The notes: generated by a model not told the origin, from the sequence alone. DNA of 64,000 nt from Galaxea fascicularis (GCA_948470475.1 OX419340.1:15859316-15923315); one strand, 5' to 3'; shown: positions 20,597-34,240, numbered from the stretch's first letter. Program-made: numbers and translations.

Positions 20597-23047
20597 GTAT
20601 GTACTTTTTTCGAATCCTTTCCCAAAAAAACGCATGGATCATGAATCTCAAAACTCCGGATTTAGATTTGATCTGACGTATCCTTTCCGAGTACGGATAC
20701 TTTGGATCTATGATCCGTATTTGGATTTCCCGAAAAAATCGCAAAATCCTTTTTTTGGATTCAAGAATTCCCAAAAAAACCGCACCCTGAAATTCTTGTG
20801 CACAACTCCCCCACCGACGCAGCTCCTCAGTTTCTTTAGCAGCTTAGCAATCAAACACTTCGAAATTGTAGTATCATCGCAATGGTTCGTAATATTGCGA
20901 ATCATTAAAATGCTTTGTGTCGAGCAAGCAAGTGCCGTCATATATTTCGGCTATGAACCTTTCACTGTCCAGTTGTCTTTCAAGCATTCACGTTCGAGCG
21001 TGCTCTCTTCCTCTGCTGCAGTCATTACGATTGCTTGCGCTTTCTTGTAATGTGTTTGATTGCTGTGATAAGAGCATATTGTTGTTGTCAGTGAACAATG
21101 ACAGGTCTTGCACTTGAACGTTTTAGCATATTACGCGTTGTCGTGTCCAGTGTTTGTCACCTGAGCCCACTTTGTTTGATTTTTTTTGTTAGTTCGAGCC
21201 GTCTTGTATTTGATTGTAAAGACAGCGACTGCCCTCTTGCTTTGTGTTTTTAAATATATTTCTGCATTTTTAGTCCTTTTACTATTATGTAAGAGCGCTT
21301 TGCTGCACCTTTATGATTGTCACGTTTGTGGAGCTGTCTAGCCTTGTCACTTTCGTGTTACCCGTGCAGAGCTCATTTTCTGTCATTGATTCCACTTTCA
21401 TGTCTTTTTTCTTTATCTCGAGTAATTGACTTGTGTATATTTTACCTTTGTGACCTAATAACGTGTCAATACGTAAGGTTAGGTAAGAAACCTGAGGCTT
21501 AAACGAAACTTTTAACTCTTCATTTCTTTTAAAATATCCCCCCATCACCGAATGGTGCCCGTGTTGGCGATAAGTAAACAACTGAAAAGCGCAGAGACAA
21601 CAGATGAGAACCAGATAAAGCAAAACTAAACGATTGCACCGGTTAATTCAGTTCTTAGTGGCAACTGAGTGCCCGTGGAAGTGTACTCTTTATTTTCAGT
21701 TGTAATTTCTCAAAAGGTTCCAGCCCCTTGTTTTGGATAACGTCGCGGATAAATATCTTTTCGATCTCGGGTAGCCTCCCGAAAAATATACCACAATATA
21801 AGAGAGAATAAGATACTGATAGAACCGTTGGCGCAGTGAACTTGAACTCTATTATAAGCCTCTTAGTGCCTGGGGATTAAAGATGTGACATAAGGAACAA
21901 TTTAGTTTGGAAGCAAGAATTGCATTGATCGATAGTTCACAGAGCATTCATATATTCTATTTTAACTTGATTGATATCTTCATTTCATCATCGTCCGTAC
22001 GCCTTAAATAAATAAGTTTTGCGCTTCTGTCAGGCTCCTGCTTCCGTATAATCCCTTCATTCTTTGGAATATGAAAGAGTTTTGAAAGTCTGTTTACTTT
22101 GATTAGCTATTTACCGACCTACCGCAACTGATTGAACTTTGGATCTTCACTAAAGCACGTTGAGGCTTGCGCGGATTGATCATTATCTCCGTTTATTTAA
22201 ATATTCAGCCCACTTGTGTTAGGAATTATCATGTCAAAATAATTCAAAGTTGTTCGTAAAGTTTTTACCACCCGCTGAACTCCCGGATAACGTTACTGAC
22301 TGAATGCTCTTTGTACACGATGCTGTAGTTTCCGGCGGAGTGCTTTTCTGTTTTAATTATTTACACCCCTCATGTACCCCCTCCTCGCTTGCAAGCATTC
22401 AAACAGACAATATCATCTCATTATATTGAGAGCTGATCAGCAACATCACGGAAATGCACATATTGGACTTATTAATGTTTGTGTTTGTGTTTTTTCTGAA
22501 TATTCTGTCAAACTACTTTGGGCGCCTTCATGCCCTCGGTCCGAAACAACTCAGTTAAAGCGAAGGCACCGCAGCTAGAGCTCGATGCAAAATTACAGGT
22601 TGTTTTTATTATTATTATTATTTAGCGTTGCCTTCCCTGGAATGTTGTCCGTCGGGTAGGGGTGTATGTCAGCTGGGCATAAACGCCTGTACCTCGTCAA
22701 GGCTGAACTATCCACGTTTTCCTCAAAAGCCACAGTAGTTTCCGTAACCACCTAGCCGTATGCTTTGAGTAAACTTTTGTAAAAGAATGCCCACACAAGC
22801 CTTCTTTCAATCGATGGTACCTTCTATAAATGAGGCTTGCTTGCCTTAATCTCACACTTGTGTCGCAACAAATATTGCGCTATTTCCTTCATCGGGCAGA
22901 ATAGCGCGACACTCACGCATAATAAATGAGCTTGTTTGGCGGGGTATTCAAGCGTAAATGCTCTCAAAAGCGCCACAATAAGAGAAAAAAGGGGTGAATT
23001 TGGCGAAGTGGACCCACTAAAATCATCATTTCGCAGTATTGAGAGGT

Positions 23048-23350
23048 AATTTTCTCACGATAAAACAACGGCTTATTAAAGTTGAAAAACGAATCTTCAA
23101 TTATAACTAAAAACTAAGTAAATTGAACGAGTTTACGTTGTAGACTTTTAAGTTTCAAAATAGTGTATTTTTGGCATTTTCAGTATGAGAAACAACCCTA
23201 ATTAAAATTCAGCTACGCAATTCTCATCGAAATGAGCGACAATCCTCAGATAAAACAGCGGATAATTGAAGATACAAGTCTTCCGTACACGTGGATTGTT
23301 TTTTCCTCTAAATTGGACAAAAAGAAGTTGTAGACTTTTACCTTCAAAAA
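23048..23350. repeat. Diverged tandem duplication, unit ~200 bp
   Basis: Two successive blocks share order and wording: AAAACAACGGCTTATTAAAG then GTTGTAGACTTTTAAGTTTC in the first; AAAACAGCGGATAATTGAAG then GTTGTAGACTTTTACCTTC in the second. It sits just upstream of the gene starting at 23585, so it could belong to its promoter or be an old repeat. Confidence 0.5.
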
Positions 23351-23584
23351 TTTGAGATTCAAAACTCGCGCGTGTTCTTGACTCAGGCTATTGTTTAGCT
23401 GTATAACAATTGTTGCCATGAATAAACAATACCGTATTGATGAAGTGCAGCCATCTGTAAACTTTTGGTCTATTAACTTGCTAATTAACACTAAACTGTA
23501 AAACAGAGATCGCTCACGCGCGAGATTTAAAACACTCGAGGCTATCCTACACGCTTGCTGTTGCATCGAATACTAATACCAATA

Positions 23585-25081
23585 ATGGCCGATAAAATCG
23601 CGGATGATTTGGACCAGGAGCTCTTTTCAGAGCTCATAGAACCCCTGGTCCAACCTTTACTTTTAAATATGATTCCTCCGTTTGCCGACGGCAAAGATCC
23701 CAACTTTAAGTTGGAAATTAATGGCAAAATTATATGGGAATGGAGGAAACTGGAAGGGTGTCATATGAAGTTATTTCATGTGCTGCAAGCAAACTTGCTG
23801 GCCATCGGCTACAAGTTGGAGGTAACTGCCTTGGATCGAATCGCCAACCTTCTGAACGTTAGAACAGCAAACTTCCTGCACAAGTTAAAAGACGAGCGCA
23901 ATGGAAAAAGAAGGGAAAGAAGGAAATGTGAGACGTGGATAAAACTGTCCCTCTTTCCTTATGAAATCGCGAGATCGCCGTTCGACATCATTAACGAAAT
24001 CAAAGCAAAGCAGCGTGAATTAAGAAAGGAGAACGGTACGCTAGAAGCAACGCTAGAAGAACAAGCAGCCGAGCTTTACCAGCAGCTGACGCAAACAGGC
24101 GGACATAGAGGGAAACTCTTCTGTGAGGTGAGCCGCAGACAACAAGAAAGGCACCTTTCACAAATCAAGTAAGTGTAATGCGCTTTATTTTCCCCTAGAT
24201 TACAACGGTTTTCAAACCAGTTATTCTCAAAGGCACTACATTTTTTTAGCTAAATGGTGTTGCAAAGTTACAGTAAACTGTTGGTTCACAATTTTGATAC
24301 ATGGTTATGGATGACTCCCAACAATTACACCTAGTCAAAGAGTCGACTCCGAAAGTGTATTCAAGATCTTATACCATTTTTTACACAGAACAAAGACCAG
24401 AAATGCTCTCTGGTTTGCTGAAACGTATGGTCTTATGCCCAAGTCACTTGTGCTGAGTGATGAAAGTGGCAAACTTTATACAGTTGACATCAATGGCTCC
24501 TCTGAAGGTAACCACTTTTTAAGCAAACTATCTGATTGAGTAAACTACAATATTTACATCTTTTAAATGGATTTCGTTTTAATTTACACTTTTAATTACT
24601 ATTGTCAGCTACTACACCAGATGACACTGTTGAAAGAGATGAGTTACATGTAAACCAATCAGAAAATAAGGAGAACAACACATCTAAGGGTAAGTCAGTA
24701 GTCCATCGATAAGTGTATCACTCATCTTTCTGATGCAATTCCTAACATGGGTGTGGGTGTTACATTAAATTTTGAAAGAAATTTGCCAATTTTATCCCTC
24801 CAGGAAAAAAAGCTCAGTACCAAAACCTTTCAACAGAGGAAAAAGAAAAAATAAAAACCATACTTTTCATAATGGACAAGTTTTCCATCTCCCAAAGTGC
24901 TTATCATGAGTTGACTCAACAAGAACCTTCTCTGCCAAGGACACATCTGGTTGAAGCCTGCCAGAAAACCCTTGATGAAAAGTGGAGCCCAACAAGAACT
25001 CCAGGAGAGTGCCCAGGGGCTGAACTCCCATTTGAGCTCCTGTTAGAAAAGGAATTAAAGGACCATGTAAGTAAAGTCTAG
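23585..25081 (+). CDS. Unrecognised protein, 4 exons, possibly truncated
   Basis: Exons 23585-24168, 24389-24507, 24609-24689, then 24804 to a stop at 25081. All junctions are GT-AG and the phases fit, which strongly supports a real gene. The start is the ATG of MADKIADDLDQ; the frame opens 30 bases earlier. Exon 1 encodes a mostly helical, charged protein with a basic patch (NGKRRERRKCETW) and a likely coiled coil near residues 140-190 (IKAKQRELRKENGTLE...). Exon 2 has ALWFAETYGL; exon 4 has MDKFSISQSAYHELT and LVEACQKTLDEKW. The last exon contains a perfect donor (GACCAT followed by GTAAGT at 25067) 12 bases before the stop, so the coding sequence may once have gone on into further exons. 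The next gene begins 650 bases on, in the same direction, leaving little room. I do not recognise the family; a multicopy or transposon-derived origin is possible but unproven. Confidence 0.65.
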
Positions 25082-25628
25082 TTAATCAATTTACCATGAT
25101 CAGTAGACGGGCGAAAGTGAAAAGTTTCGAAACGTGATCATATATTTTTTCCAATTAAACGTCTTTAATTTCACGTGGTATCACTGTCCGGCGTGATTCT
25201 TGCTTTCATCAAGTTATCGGCGATCCTGGTTTGGAAAGAGGAAAAGGGTTCCAGGTGAAATAAAATGCAGTGACATTTCGATGTGTAAATTCGCGTGACT
25301 GAATTATAATTAAATGTACTTTACACGTGTACTTACGCAACAGTATAAACAAGCTAAAAGCTTAAAAGGATTAAATTACAACAAAAGAAGAATACACTGG
25401 GACAAATGTGTTAATAAAGCAGCGACTAAACCACCGATCTTTTCTCGGAAAAAGTGGAAAAAGGAAAGGTTACTGCGTTAGTGTTTGACTGAAGCGCGAG
25501 TTTCGTCTTTTGAATTTTTCCCTCTTTCGAATCTTGTTTCCATAGTAATGTGACATCAGCCCACTGTTCTAAATTTATCCACCAATGAACTTTTTTGTTT
25601 TGCCCTGACGTCATGTTATGACACGTGA

Positions 25629-26241
<613 letters not shown>

Positions 26242-29200
26242 TTTTCCCAACGCAATGTTGTTGTCATCTTGCACGATTCGTTCATTTGTATTTGTATAAT
26301 TCCGCCGTATCTTTCTTCAAAGCAGCATTACTGGAACCTTTTTGTAATATGTTAAGAGAACTCAAGAGAACTTAGAGGATTTACTGCAAACAGTAAGCTA
26401 CAAGTCAAGATATGGACAGGGAAGAGACATAATGGAGAAAATTTAAAAGTTGTGGAAAATGCCGGCACGGTGTACGGCATTATATCAAAGAAAGCTGTTT
26501 AATGGGAATATTGATGTGTGTTTATGTTAACGGGCGAAATCTATGAGACGATGGAGAGCATCAGAAAATCCTTTTAAAGCCTAAATAAGATTTTCATTCC
26601 CATGGATTTACTGAGAGACTAAAACACAACGTACAGAGGACTTTCTTAACCGCAATATATGGTAGTAGTGAAATATAGAAGTTGAATGCCTTATGAAACT
26701 GGCGTGCATTCTTTGACTTCATGTATAATTTATTAGTTGTCGAAAGAGAACCATAATCCAGGGCTGCTTTAGTTCGGCTGCGGTTTTTTTAAATTTCAGT
26801 TTGCAAAATTGATGAAATTTCAATTTAACTTTTAATATTCGGGGAGCCACGTCTGGGAAACAGAGCACCGTTTGTCTGCCACATTTATAAGCTCTTATCC
26901 ATAACAAAATAACTCTGCTTCCTTGCTTGCTTTTACCTTTGATCTCCAGTTCTGTTTGTACATGGTTGATTTTGTTCAGCGTACTTCTTGTTCTTTTTGT
27001 TTTATCGTTCGTCAATCAGTCAATTTCGGTTTGAATAAGTTTCAGCTTGGATGTAACCCATCTTTGCATCCGTCCTGCGATATTTTCATATGCAAATATC
27101 AACTCTATTATATTTCTCTCGTTCCGGTTGAGACCATCTCGAGCATCTTGATTTCCGGACCGTGGAATGCGGTATAAAACCACAGATGTCAAGCTGAAAA
27201 AAAGACTTTGTTGTTGTTTTATGCCTGTTGTAAGATTACACGGGAAACTAGTTAAAGTTTAGCTAGATGAAAAGTATTCTTCAACTTTTGTTCATTTCAA
27301 GTAGGCTTGGTTAAAACAGAAGTGGGTTCAGTACTGCTGGAGCAAAGTCAACAAAGGAAAAAGCCAAGGTCAGACTTCCTGTCTATTTGCCTCAGACCTT
27401 TGTAATATCAGTTTATTTTGTCCTAACATCTATCCTTTTGAAAATGTTTTTCATTCCTCCATACCAGTCACATTTGAATTGCAGGCTGTTTGAGAAGGTG
27501 ACCTCAGACAGTCCGAGTGCCCTAGGCTGTGTTTTGAATTCTTGAGCATGTGTTTAGAGTGCGCATACATGACAGTTGCATGACACTTGCAATACCTGAA
27601 AAATTTCAGGCATTGTCTTGAGTGGATATAACATATTGTCAACTCCAAAGGCGTGTTTGTAATGTCCGTAAGTTTTGTCACATCTGTGTTAATAATCTTC
27701 ACACAGCTGTCTTTCACTAAACTTTTAAAGACTTCCAAACCTTTCAGGAATCTGCCATAACATAGCCACTCAGCTGCATTTCATTGAACCTTCAAATTTC
27801 GAAGGCCATTCAGTCTTGTTCATTTTTAATGGGAATCTGCCATATCATAGTTCCAATCCACCAAGCTCACTGGCTCTCCCTCTCTGTCCAACCAGATTTT
27901 AAGCAGTAGTGGCACCCAATGAATCAAATCAACCAATAGCTGTATAATGGCATTTTAAGTTCTTTATGGTCTTTGAAGTCTGATTATAGTGATATTTTCG
28001 TAAGCTAGAAAAATTCAATCAGTTCAGACTCCCCAGCTGGAATTTTAACTGCCTGAAAATTTTAGGGAACAAATTCTTCCTTTGAGAAAATGCTAGCTGA
28101 AAGGAACCTTTCAAGGAAACTATTTTCTTTTGGAAAATGTTAGGTGACGTGTTCACTGCCAAAAACAGCAAGCATGACCCTTCCAAAAATGTCAGGGGCT
28201 ATGATTTCCCCTTTGCGAATCGTTTAGGCCATGTTTCAGTTACAGAAATCCGATTGCACTCTTTGATCAACACCAAAACATAAGGCAAATTAGCAATAGA
28301 TGTTGACTGAAACTTGTCCTTAGGTGCTCCTGAAACAGGGCAGTTTTGTTCTTGAAGTAGTATGCACTCAAACAAAGAATGTGGTACAGCACAGAACAAA
28401 TTTTTTGTTGTATTCCAGAATGTTCCATGGCCAAATTTTAGGATGTGACCAAAATGTGGTTTTCCTGTCGTTGGTTTCTAGCTACTAGAACAGTTTTCAA
28501 TGACAAGGCAGCAGCACGGCCATGCATATTATGGTTCACTTAGGGCTTTTTTCCAGGGCACCCCTTCAAATGTACCTGGTATTATTTCATTAATAACAGA
28601 GCAGAACATTTTCCCCTGGCTTTGGTCACTGGGAATGCTGGAAAGTACTACATAAGCCCTTGGCTGTGCCCCATTCTCTCACAAGTTCACTCACTTTATC
28701 CTACAGGTGTATTTTGAGGGGAAACAATGGATGAGTGCTTTATTCCCCTTAGTTGATGATGTCTGATAAATTGCCTTTCCTTTCAAAGTTCCTTGTATGC
28801 ACTTGTGAATGACAAGGAGAATTTGACATTACATCAAAAGTCACTTAGGGCCTTATTCCACACACCCCTTCATTTGGTGCCACAACAAAAGCTTACAGGA
28901 TGGGTATTTAAAAACTGATTCTCAAATTATTTCTGACTGGGCACAACTTTGGTGAACAGTCAGATTGTCTTAAAGCATGTGGGCATGACAGTTTTCTCTA
29001 TGGAAGAAGGTAAGATTGCCTTGTATTTACATCCTTTTCGATTGAAACAACTGAAATATAAGGGGAATCCCCACGAAAAGAATAGTGTTATATTAAAATG
29101 CACTTAGGCTCTGAGCCAAATGTTATGGTGATCCAAATAACACTGCAGCAAAAGTTTGTCACTTGGCCCTTAATGCCCCCATCTTAATTTTTTTCTGGTA

Positions 29201-30138
29201 CAAAAATTGAACTGTAACAAAACAAACAGCATTAAAGATATTCCCAACTTCAAGTTTTTAAAATCTCCAACCAAACAGAGCATCAGTTATGTTGATTCGT
29301 GAAAAACATTCACAAAGTAAAGGAAATGCCATGTGGTTTGGATGGTTTTCACCCTATTTTGTCTTTGTTGACATTCGGACTTTGAAATGTTTATCTGATT
29401 GGATTTTTTGCATTTTGTGATTAGGACCACGCTGGCACTGGGCTCGAAAGCCATGCAAGGACTGAACATTAGTACTCAAAAACAAGACTAGAAGTTCTCA
29501 TCTTGCTTGTGTAACTTTCTGTCAGCCAAAAGTATAAGCCTTTATCAGTTCAGTAAAGTTTGTTGTCGCCGGAAAGCCCATGAATTTGTCATTTATTTTC
29601 CAATACACCATGCACAACTAGATTGCTTATTAACCCATTGACTACCGTGCCGGCCAAAACCGGCCCCAAAACACTCCCATGCTTCAAAACGTTGCAACTT
29701 TCTCAATCACGCGAATATTGGCTCAACTGTCAGTTGTTAGCATGAAATGGGATGCCCTTTAAATTTGGATATCCAATAAATGCAAGAAACGTAGCACTTT
29801 TGACCAAATATGACCTTTTGAGTTTGGACAAGAACAAAAATGACCATTTTTAGCGTTAAACAGAAACGACGAAAATGTCCCTTTTTACTGTTATGTTTCT
29901 TAAAGAAATTATCGTCGAAAAACAAAACTTCGACCATCATAGTAAAATTCAATCCTTGTTCTAGCTTAGAAATGACTTTTTTTGTTCATATTCTTTTCCT
30001 GAGCGTAGAGACAGCCTTTTGTTCCAGTGCAATCCAGCCTCCCCGCTATTTTCAACATCTCGACCGCATTGCATGCTGGGAAATAACGAGAATTTTTGAC
30101 AGCACCCGTCCCTTCCCCCAATTTTTTCACACAGCCAC
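26242..30138. other. UBALD 3' side and gene-poor region
   Basis: No coding gene recognised. Open frames here are short and start mid-sequence. Between 27700 and 29110 some phrases recur loosely (GGAATCTGCCATA.CATAG at about 27748 and 27832; CACTTAGGGC.. near 28538, 28848 and 29101). This could be a long 3' UTR, a noncoding transcript or an old repeat. Confidence 0.4.
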
Positions 30139-30140
30139 TC

Positions 30141-30215
30141 CGACCTACCGCCAAAAATTGGTGCTTATGGGGATATTCAGTGCTTGCAAATTCCAAAATA
30201 TGCGGCGGTAGGTCG
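30141..30215. repeat. 75-bp foldback element
   Basis: CGACCTACCGCC (30141-30152) and GGCGGTAGGTCG (30204-30215) are perfect inverted ends with further partial pairing inside (CAAAAATTGG / CCAAAATATG). It lies 73 bases left of the large inverted repeat. Confidence 0.65.
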
Positions 30216-31083
30216 AGAAATTCATCCAAAGTCGAGTCCCAGAGGTACTATAAAGTGTCTGACGATCCGAATTCTCAGCTCGTGGAGTAACCACAGGCGG
30301 CCCAGACGTTGTTTGTGATTTACATACGTGACAGTATTGCGCCATTTAAAAGAATGTATGAAAATGGTTCAAAAATCGCTCTAAATTCAACTTGTAGTCA
30401 AGGGTTTAAATAAAAGAAGCTTACCTTAGTCTGCATTTGTGTTATTTTGAAGTCTTTGTGGCAGCTGAGTCGTTCTAAAGTCGTTCTAAAGCCATTTTGA
30501 CGATTTAAACTTTTCCAAGTTTGCTTTCCAGTTAAGAGAAACGAAAGGCTGGCGACATGGTCGGCCGACGGTTCGCACTCAAAGCTCCATAAATTCCACT
30601 AAAATGCTCGGAGCTCGCCAAAATTGCCTCACGGCAGCCGTCGATAATTCTTCTTTCTAGTTGCTTCGCTTCGGATTCCAAGGTTTATCTCATCCGCCCG
30701 AAAAACGCTCCTTTTCGAGCGCTGGCTGCCCATTTTTGCTTTGTCGACATCTGTAACGAGTTATCTTGGCCACGGATTTGAAAATCGTTGGCTTAGCGAC
30801 CCCTCCGTAACGACAAAGTCGCCCTCAACCGTAGGGAGGCACAGGTCAATTTATTGTATGCAAATTGAACCGTATCAGGGTCCCTGGGGAAACTACACCG
30901 GAAACGGCGGGAAACTCACCGCTTGCAGAGAAGAAATACTAGTCAGATATACTGGCCGTTTTATTTTTATAATTCTTCAGCGCTAATTTTTACCGTGCTA
31001 ACAAGACAGTTGCACGTTGTTGTTGTTCGTTGGTCAGTTCTACTCGAGAGCACTTTCTAGTGGAATTAATTTTCAGACATTCT

Positions 31084-31427
31084 GGTTGTTTACCATTTAC
31101 CCCCAAACTTCGGAAATTTCGGATGGAATGTAAATGGGAAGACTATTTTTTTCTTTCCGAACGGAAATTTCCACGGAAGAACGGGATTTCTTGAAAGGTA
31201 GTCCAAAATTTCCAACCGGAATTTCCGAACGGAAAATGTGTGTACCATTTGCGATTTTCACAAGTTCCAAGTCCTACTCCAATTTTGATGCGTGTCACGT
31301 GTTATTTATTAGAGGTTGTGCAATTGGTACTCGCCAATCCTGAACGGAATTTTTCATTGGGGATTTTTGCTTACCATTTGTGCAAACCGTCGGCCAACCG
31401 GTTTTCCCACGTAAATGGTAAACAACC
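31084..31427. repeat. Harbinger-type MITE nested in the spacer
   Basis: GGTTGTTTACCATTTAC at the left end and GTAAATGGTAAACAACC at the right are perfect inverted repeats. Subterminal GGAAATTTC / TTTCCGAACGGAAA motifs recur. Its termini relate it to 1844-2584 and 47151-47395. Confidence 0.75.
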
Positions 31428-31467
31428 TCTGGCATTCCCATTTCTCCCCAGCAAAACAGTGCTTGTC

Positions 31468-31660
31468 AGCGCTAAAATCGCTCAGTTGGTCTCAGCTAAA
31501 CTATTTCTAAGCGCTAAAATCGCTCAATAAAACAGTGTTTTTAAGCGCTCAAATCGCTCAGAAACAGTGTTTTTCTTTAGGGCAAAAAGTGCTCATTATA
31601 ACATTTCTTCTGAGCGCTAAAATCGCTCAATGAAACAGTGCTTTTAAGCGCTAAAGTCAC
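31468..31660. repeat. AGCGCTAAAATCGCTCA interspersed tandem array
   Basis: The 16-17 base unit occurs at about 31468, 31510, 31544 (one change), 31612 and in part at 31647, spaced 33-70 bases, often followed by AAACAGTG. It lies between the nested MITE and the right arm of the 598-bp inverted repeat. Confidence 0.75.
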
Positions 31661-32353
31661 GTAATTATATATAACGTAGTTCAATCGTTCAGCCAACTTT
31701 GCCTTTACTATTGGTGGAGCCGGTTAGGCGATGTTGTCTAAATTTGGAAGACGCGAGGGACCCTGATACGGTTCAATTTGCATACAACAAATTGACCTGT
31801 GCCTCCCTACGGTTGAGGGCGACTTTGTCGTTACGAAGGGGTCGCTAAGCCAACGATTTTCAAATCCGTGGCCAAGATAACTCGTTACGGATGTCGACAA
31901 AGCAAAAATGGGCAGCCAGCGCTCGAAAAGGAGCGTTTTTCGGGCGGATAAGATAAACCTTGGAATCCGAAGCGAAGCAACTAGAAAGAAGAATTATCGA
32001 CGGCTGCCGTGAGGCAATTTTGGCGAGCTCCGAGCATTTTAGTGGAATTTATGGAGCTTTGAGTGCGAACCGTCGGCCGACCATGTCGCCAGCCTTTCGT
32101 TTCTCTTAACTGGAAAGCAAACTTGGAAAAGTTTAAATCGTCAAAATGGCTTTAGAACGACTTTAGAACGACTCAGCTGCCACAAAGACTTCAAAATAAC
32201 ACAAATGCAGACTAAGGTAAGCTTCTTTTATTTAAACCCTTGACTACAAGTTGAATTTAGAGCGATTTTTGAACCATTTTCATACATTCTTTTAAATGGC
32301 GCAATACTGTCACGTATGTAAATCACAAACAACGTCTGGGCCGCCTGTGGTTA

Positions 32354-33135
32354 AAACAATATTATTTTCAGTGTAGTAATTTACTATTATAAAATCAAAG
32401 GAAATAAGGTGTCTATCGTCATCGTTATCATTATTATAATTCTCTCTCCAATCAACAGAAATTATAGGATGTTTTTTACTTCCCGTCCCATATTCCCATA
32501 GAAAACGCTCCTGAAATGGTCGACTACATACAGTCCTGTCATATCGGCAATCACCTTGGAAGTAAATTGCAAACAAAAGAAAACGTGTTCTAGTAATGAC
32601 CATTTGATCTGAAACTTCAACACCAACTTCCCAAGACTCATTCCTACTCCCAACCCAATCCCTTCCAGTCTATGTCATTGACTTCGATTTTCATTATTAA
32701 ATCACACTTACTGTCCAATTACTGTATATTCTGGATTAAACGCCAAGCAGCTTGGTCCTGGCTTAATTTGAAGCCGGCGTTTGTCGTGGTCCGGTGTTTA
32801 TTAATGAAGTGCAATATATGAAGAGTGCTTTGAAGTCCTTATTACTGTTCGGTATGTGATTTCCTCCTAGAGAGGACATCAACGACTACTGTAATATGAA
32901 AAATCTACTTTTTCTTTGAATTTTTATTAAAATTAACAAAGTAGCATATCTTATTAGTACTGTCAAAACAGTGGTATTCATTCGCAAAAGATTATTTTTG
33001 CTTGTAAGCTCGACTGCAAATAATCTGACTAGGACATCAATCAACCGGCCCCGTCGTTGAAATTTTGCAGTTTTCACTCAGCCTTGCTACTGAGCCAGCA
33101 TATAACCAGGTCTCGCATTTAAATTGCACCTTAAC
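32354..33135. other. No gene seen
   Basis: AT-rich sequence between two repeat structures. The minus-strand frame at 32310-32603 crosses the arm boundary of the inverted repeat and has no recognisable content. Confidence 0.4.
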
Positions 33136-33522
33136 CCAAAATATATTTTTCGCTAAAATAAATCTTTGCACCTGTTTGGAAAGCATTGCGTCCTTTTTGT
33201 TCTTTTCTGTCAAATATTGGCCTTTTATAGGCTTCAAAACTTAGAAAAAGTAAGCATCATTTGGTAAAAAGGGGCGTGGGTCTGTTCTTGATTTGGGTTA
33301 AAAAACGCTTTGCATGTATGTTTACAAAGACTTAATGTGATGCAAATCAGTTTGTAGTGTAAAATCAAGAACCCAGCCCCCTTCTGACTCGGTTGTGTAC
33401 CAAATGATGCTTTAGTACTTCTTCGAACGTTTTGCAGCCTATAAAAGGGCAACATTTGGCAGAAAAGATAAAAAAAGGGCGTAATGCTTTTCAAACAGGT
33501 GCAAACATAAAAAATATTTTGG
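33136..33522. repeat. 387-bp imperfect palindrome (MITE-like)
   Basis: The left half (AAATCTTTGCACCTGTTTGG, then CTTTTATAGGCTTCAAAAC) is mirrored in the right half (GTTTTGCAGCCTATAAAAGG, then CAAACAGGTGCAAACA), and the inner part pairs too (GCATCATTTGGTA / TACCAAATGATGC). Arms are about 150 bases with indels, so it is older than the 598-bp repeat. Confidence 0.7.
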
Positions 33523-34240
33523 ATTTAGTTGTACTTTTATTGAGAAAATATGGTATATTACGTAGTGGTGGTGGAAATAATGCACTTGTCATCATTTGTC
33601 CCCGCCCCATCAGCGAAGTCACGCCACAGCCACAATATAAACTAATATGAGTATAAAGCATTCAAACATCACGCAAACTAAACAGAGGTTATCATTTATC
33701 TATACTTCACCATGTCAATTTCAAATTTTAATTTCAATTAATACTACAAATAATAGGACCAAACTTATTAATGCTGTCTCGCAAAGTAACAAATATTGTT
33801 TGGTATCATACATAGACTTCCTCGTCTCCTGGCTAAAACTTACTATTTTTTGTTGAGGTAATTTTTGGGATATTTTTTGAACCCTCTTACATTAAATGCG
33901 AGCTACCATGAAGCTTACAATGCAATGACCTTGATTTCATAACAAAAACACGATCGTTTTAGCAACTCTGTTGCAAATAAATCCAGTTATCATAACTGCT
34001 AAGAGTTACACTCAATTAGAGAGAAAAAACAATTTCACAAGCAACCTGACTGAAAAATTTACCAACATATCAGGTCAAAACATCACTGTTGTACGAAAAC
34101 AATAACAATATAACAAATTGACACCGAAGTAACATATAGTCACTTGAAAATAAGAAGTCTCTTACTCAATTTCTAAAAACACATTCCTGAGTTAATCACA
34201 GGATATTGTATCGACGAGAAATAAAACGGGTAAAAAAAGA
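33523..34240. other. AT-rich 3' flank of the TRIM-like gene, no gene seen
   Basis: Lies directly downstream of the minus-strand stop at 34241 and probably includes its 3' UTR. No canonical AATAAA stands out close to the stop on the minus strand. Confidence 0.35.

Larger units (their letters stand above)
18992..23540. other. Gene-poor AT-rich region
   Basis: About 4.5 kb with a (CGCCGT)n microsatellite at 20548-20596, a short TTA repeat near 22605, and scattered short open frames. Frames at 20300-20521, 20523-21050 and 21285-21623 overlap on both strands or run through simple repeats; none has a recognisable motif or splice structure. Confidence 0.45.
30288..32353. repeat. 598-bp near-perfect inverted repeat with 870-bp spacer
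   Basis: The left arm (30288-30885) begins TAACCACAGGCGGCCCAGAC and is matched base for base, in reverse complement, by the right arm (31756-32353). I found about four substitutions and no indels by eye, so arm identity is over 99%. The spacer (30886-31755) contains a Harbinger-type MITE and an AGCGCTAAAATCGCTCA tandem array. No transposase frame exists. Equal arm lengths and sharp ends suggest a long-TIR or foldback-type element (Mutator-like elements also have arms of this size), but I see no clear target duplication outside the ends. A recent inverted duplication or gene conversion between arms is the alternative. Confidence 0.9.

Noticed and set aside
20523..21050. 175-codon open frame on the plus strand
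   Set aside because: It begins in the (GTCGCC)n microsatellite, which removes stops, and overlaps frames on the other strand. No motif and no splice structure.
31468..31660. CRISPR-like array
   Set aside because: Units are few and irregularly spaced, sit in a eukaryotic foldback element, and there are no cas genes.
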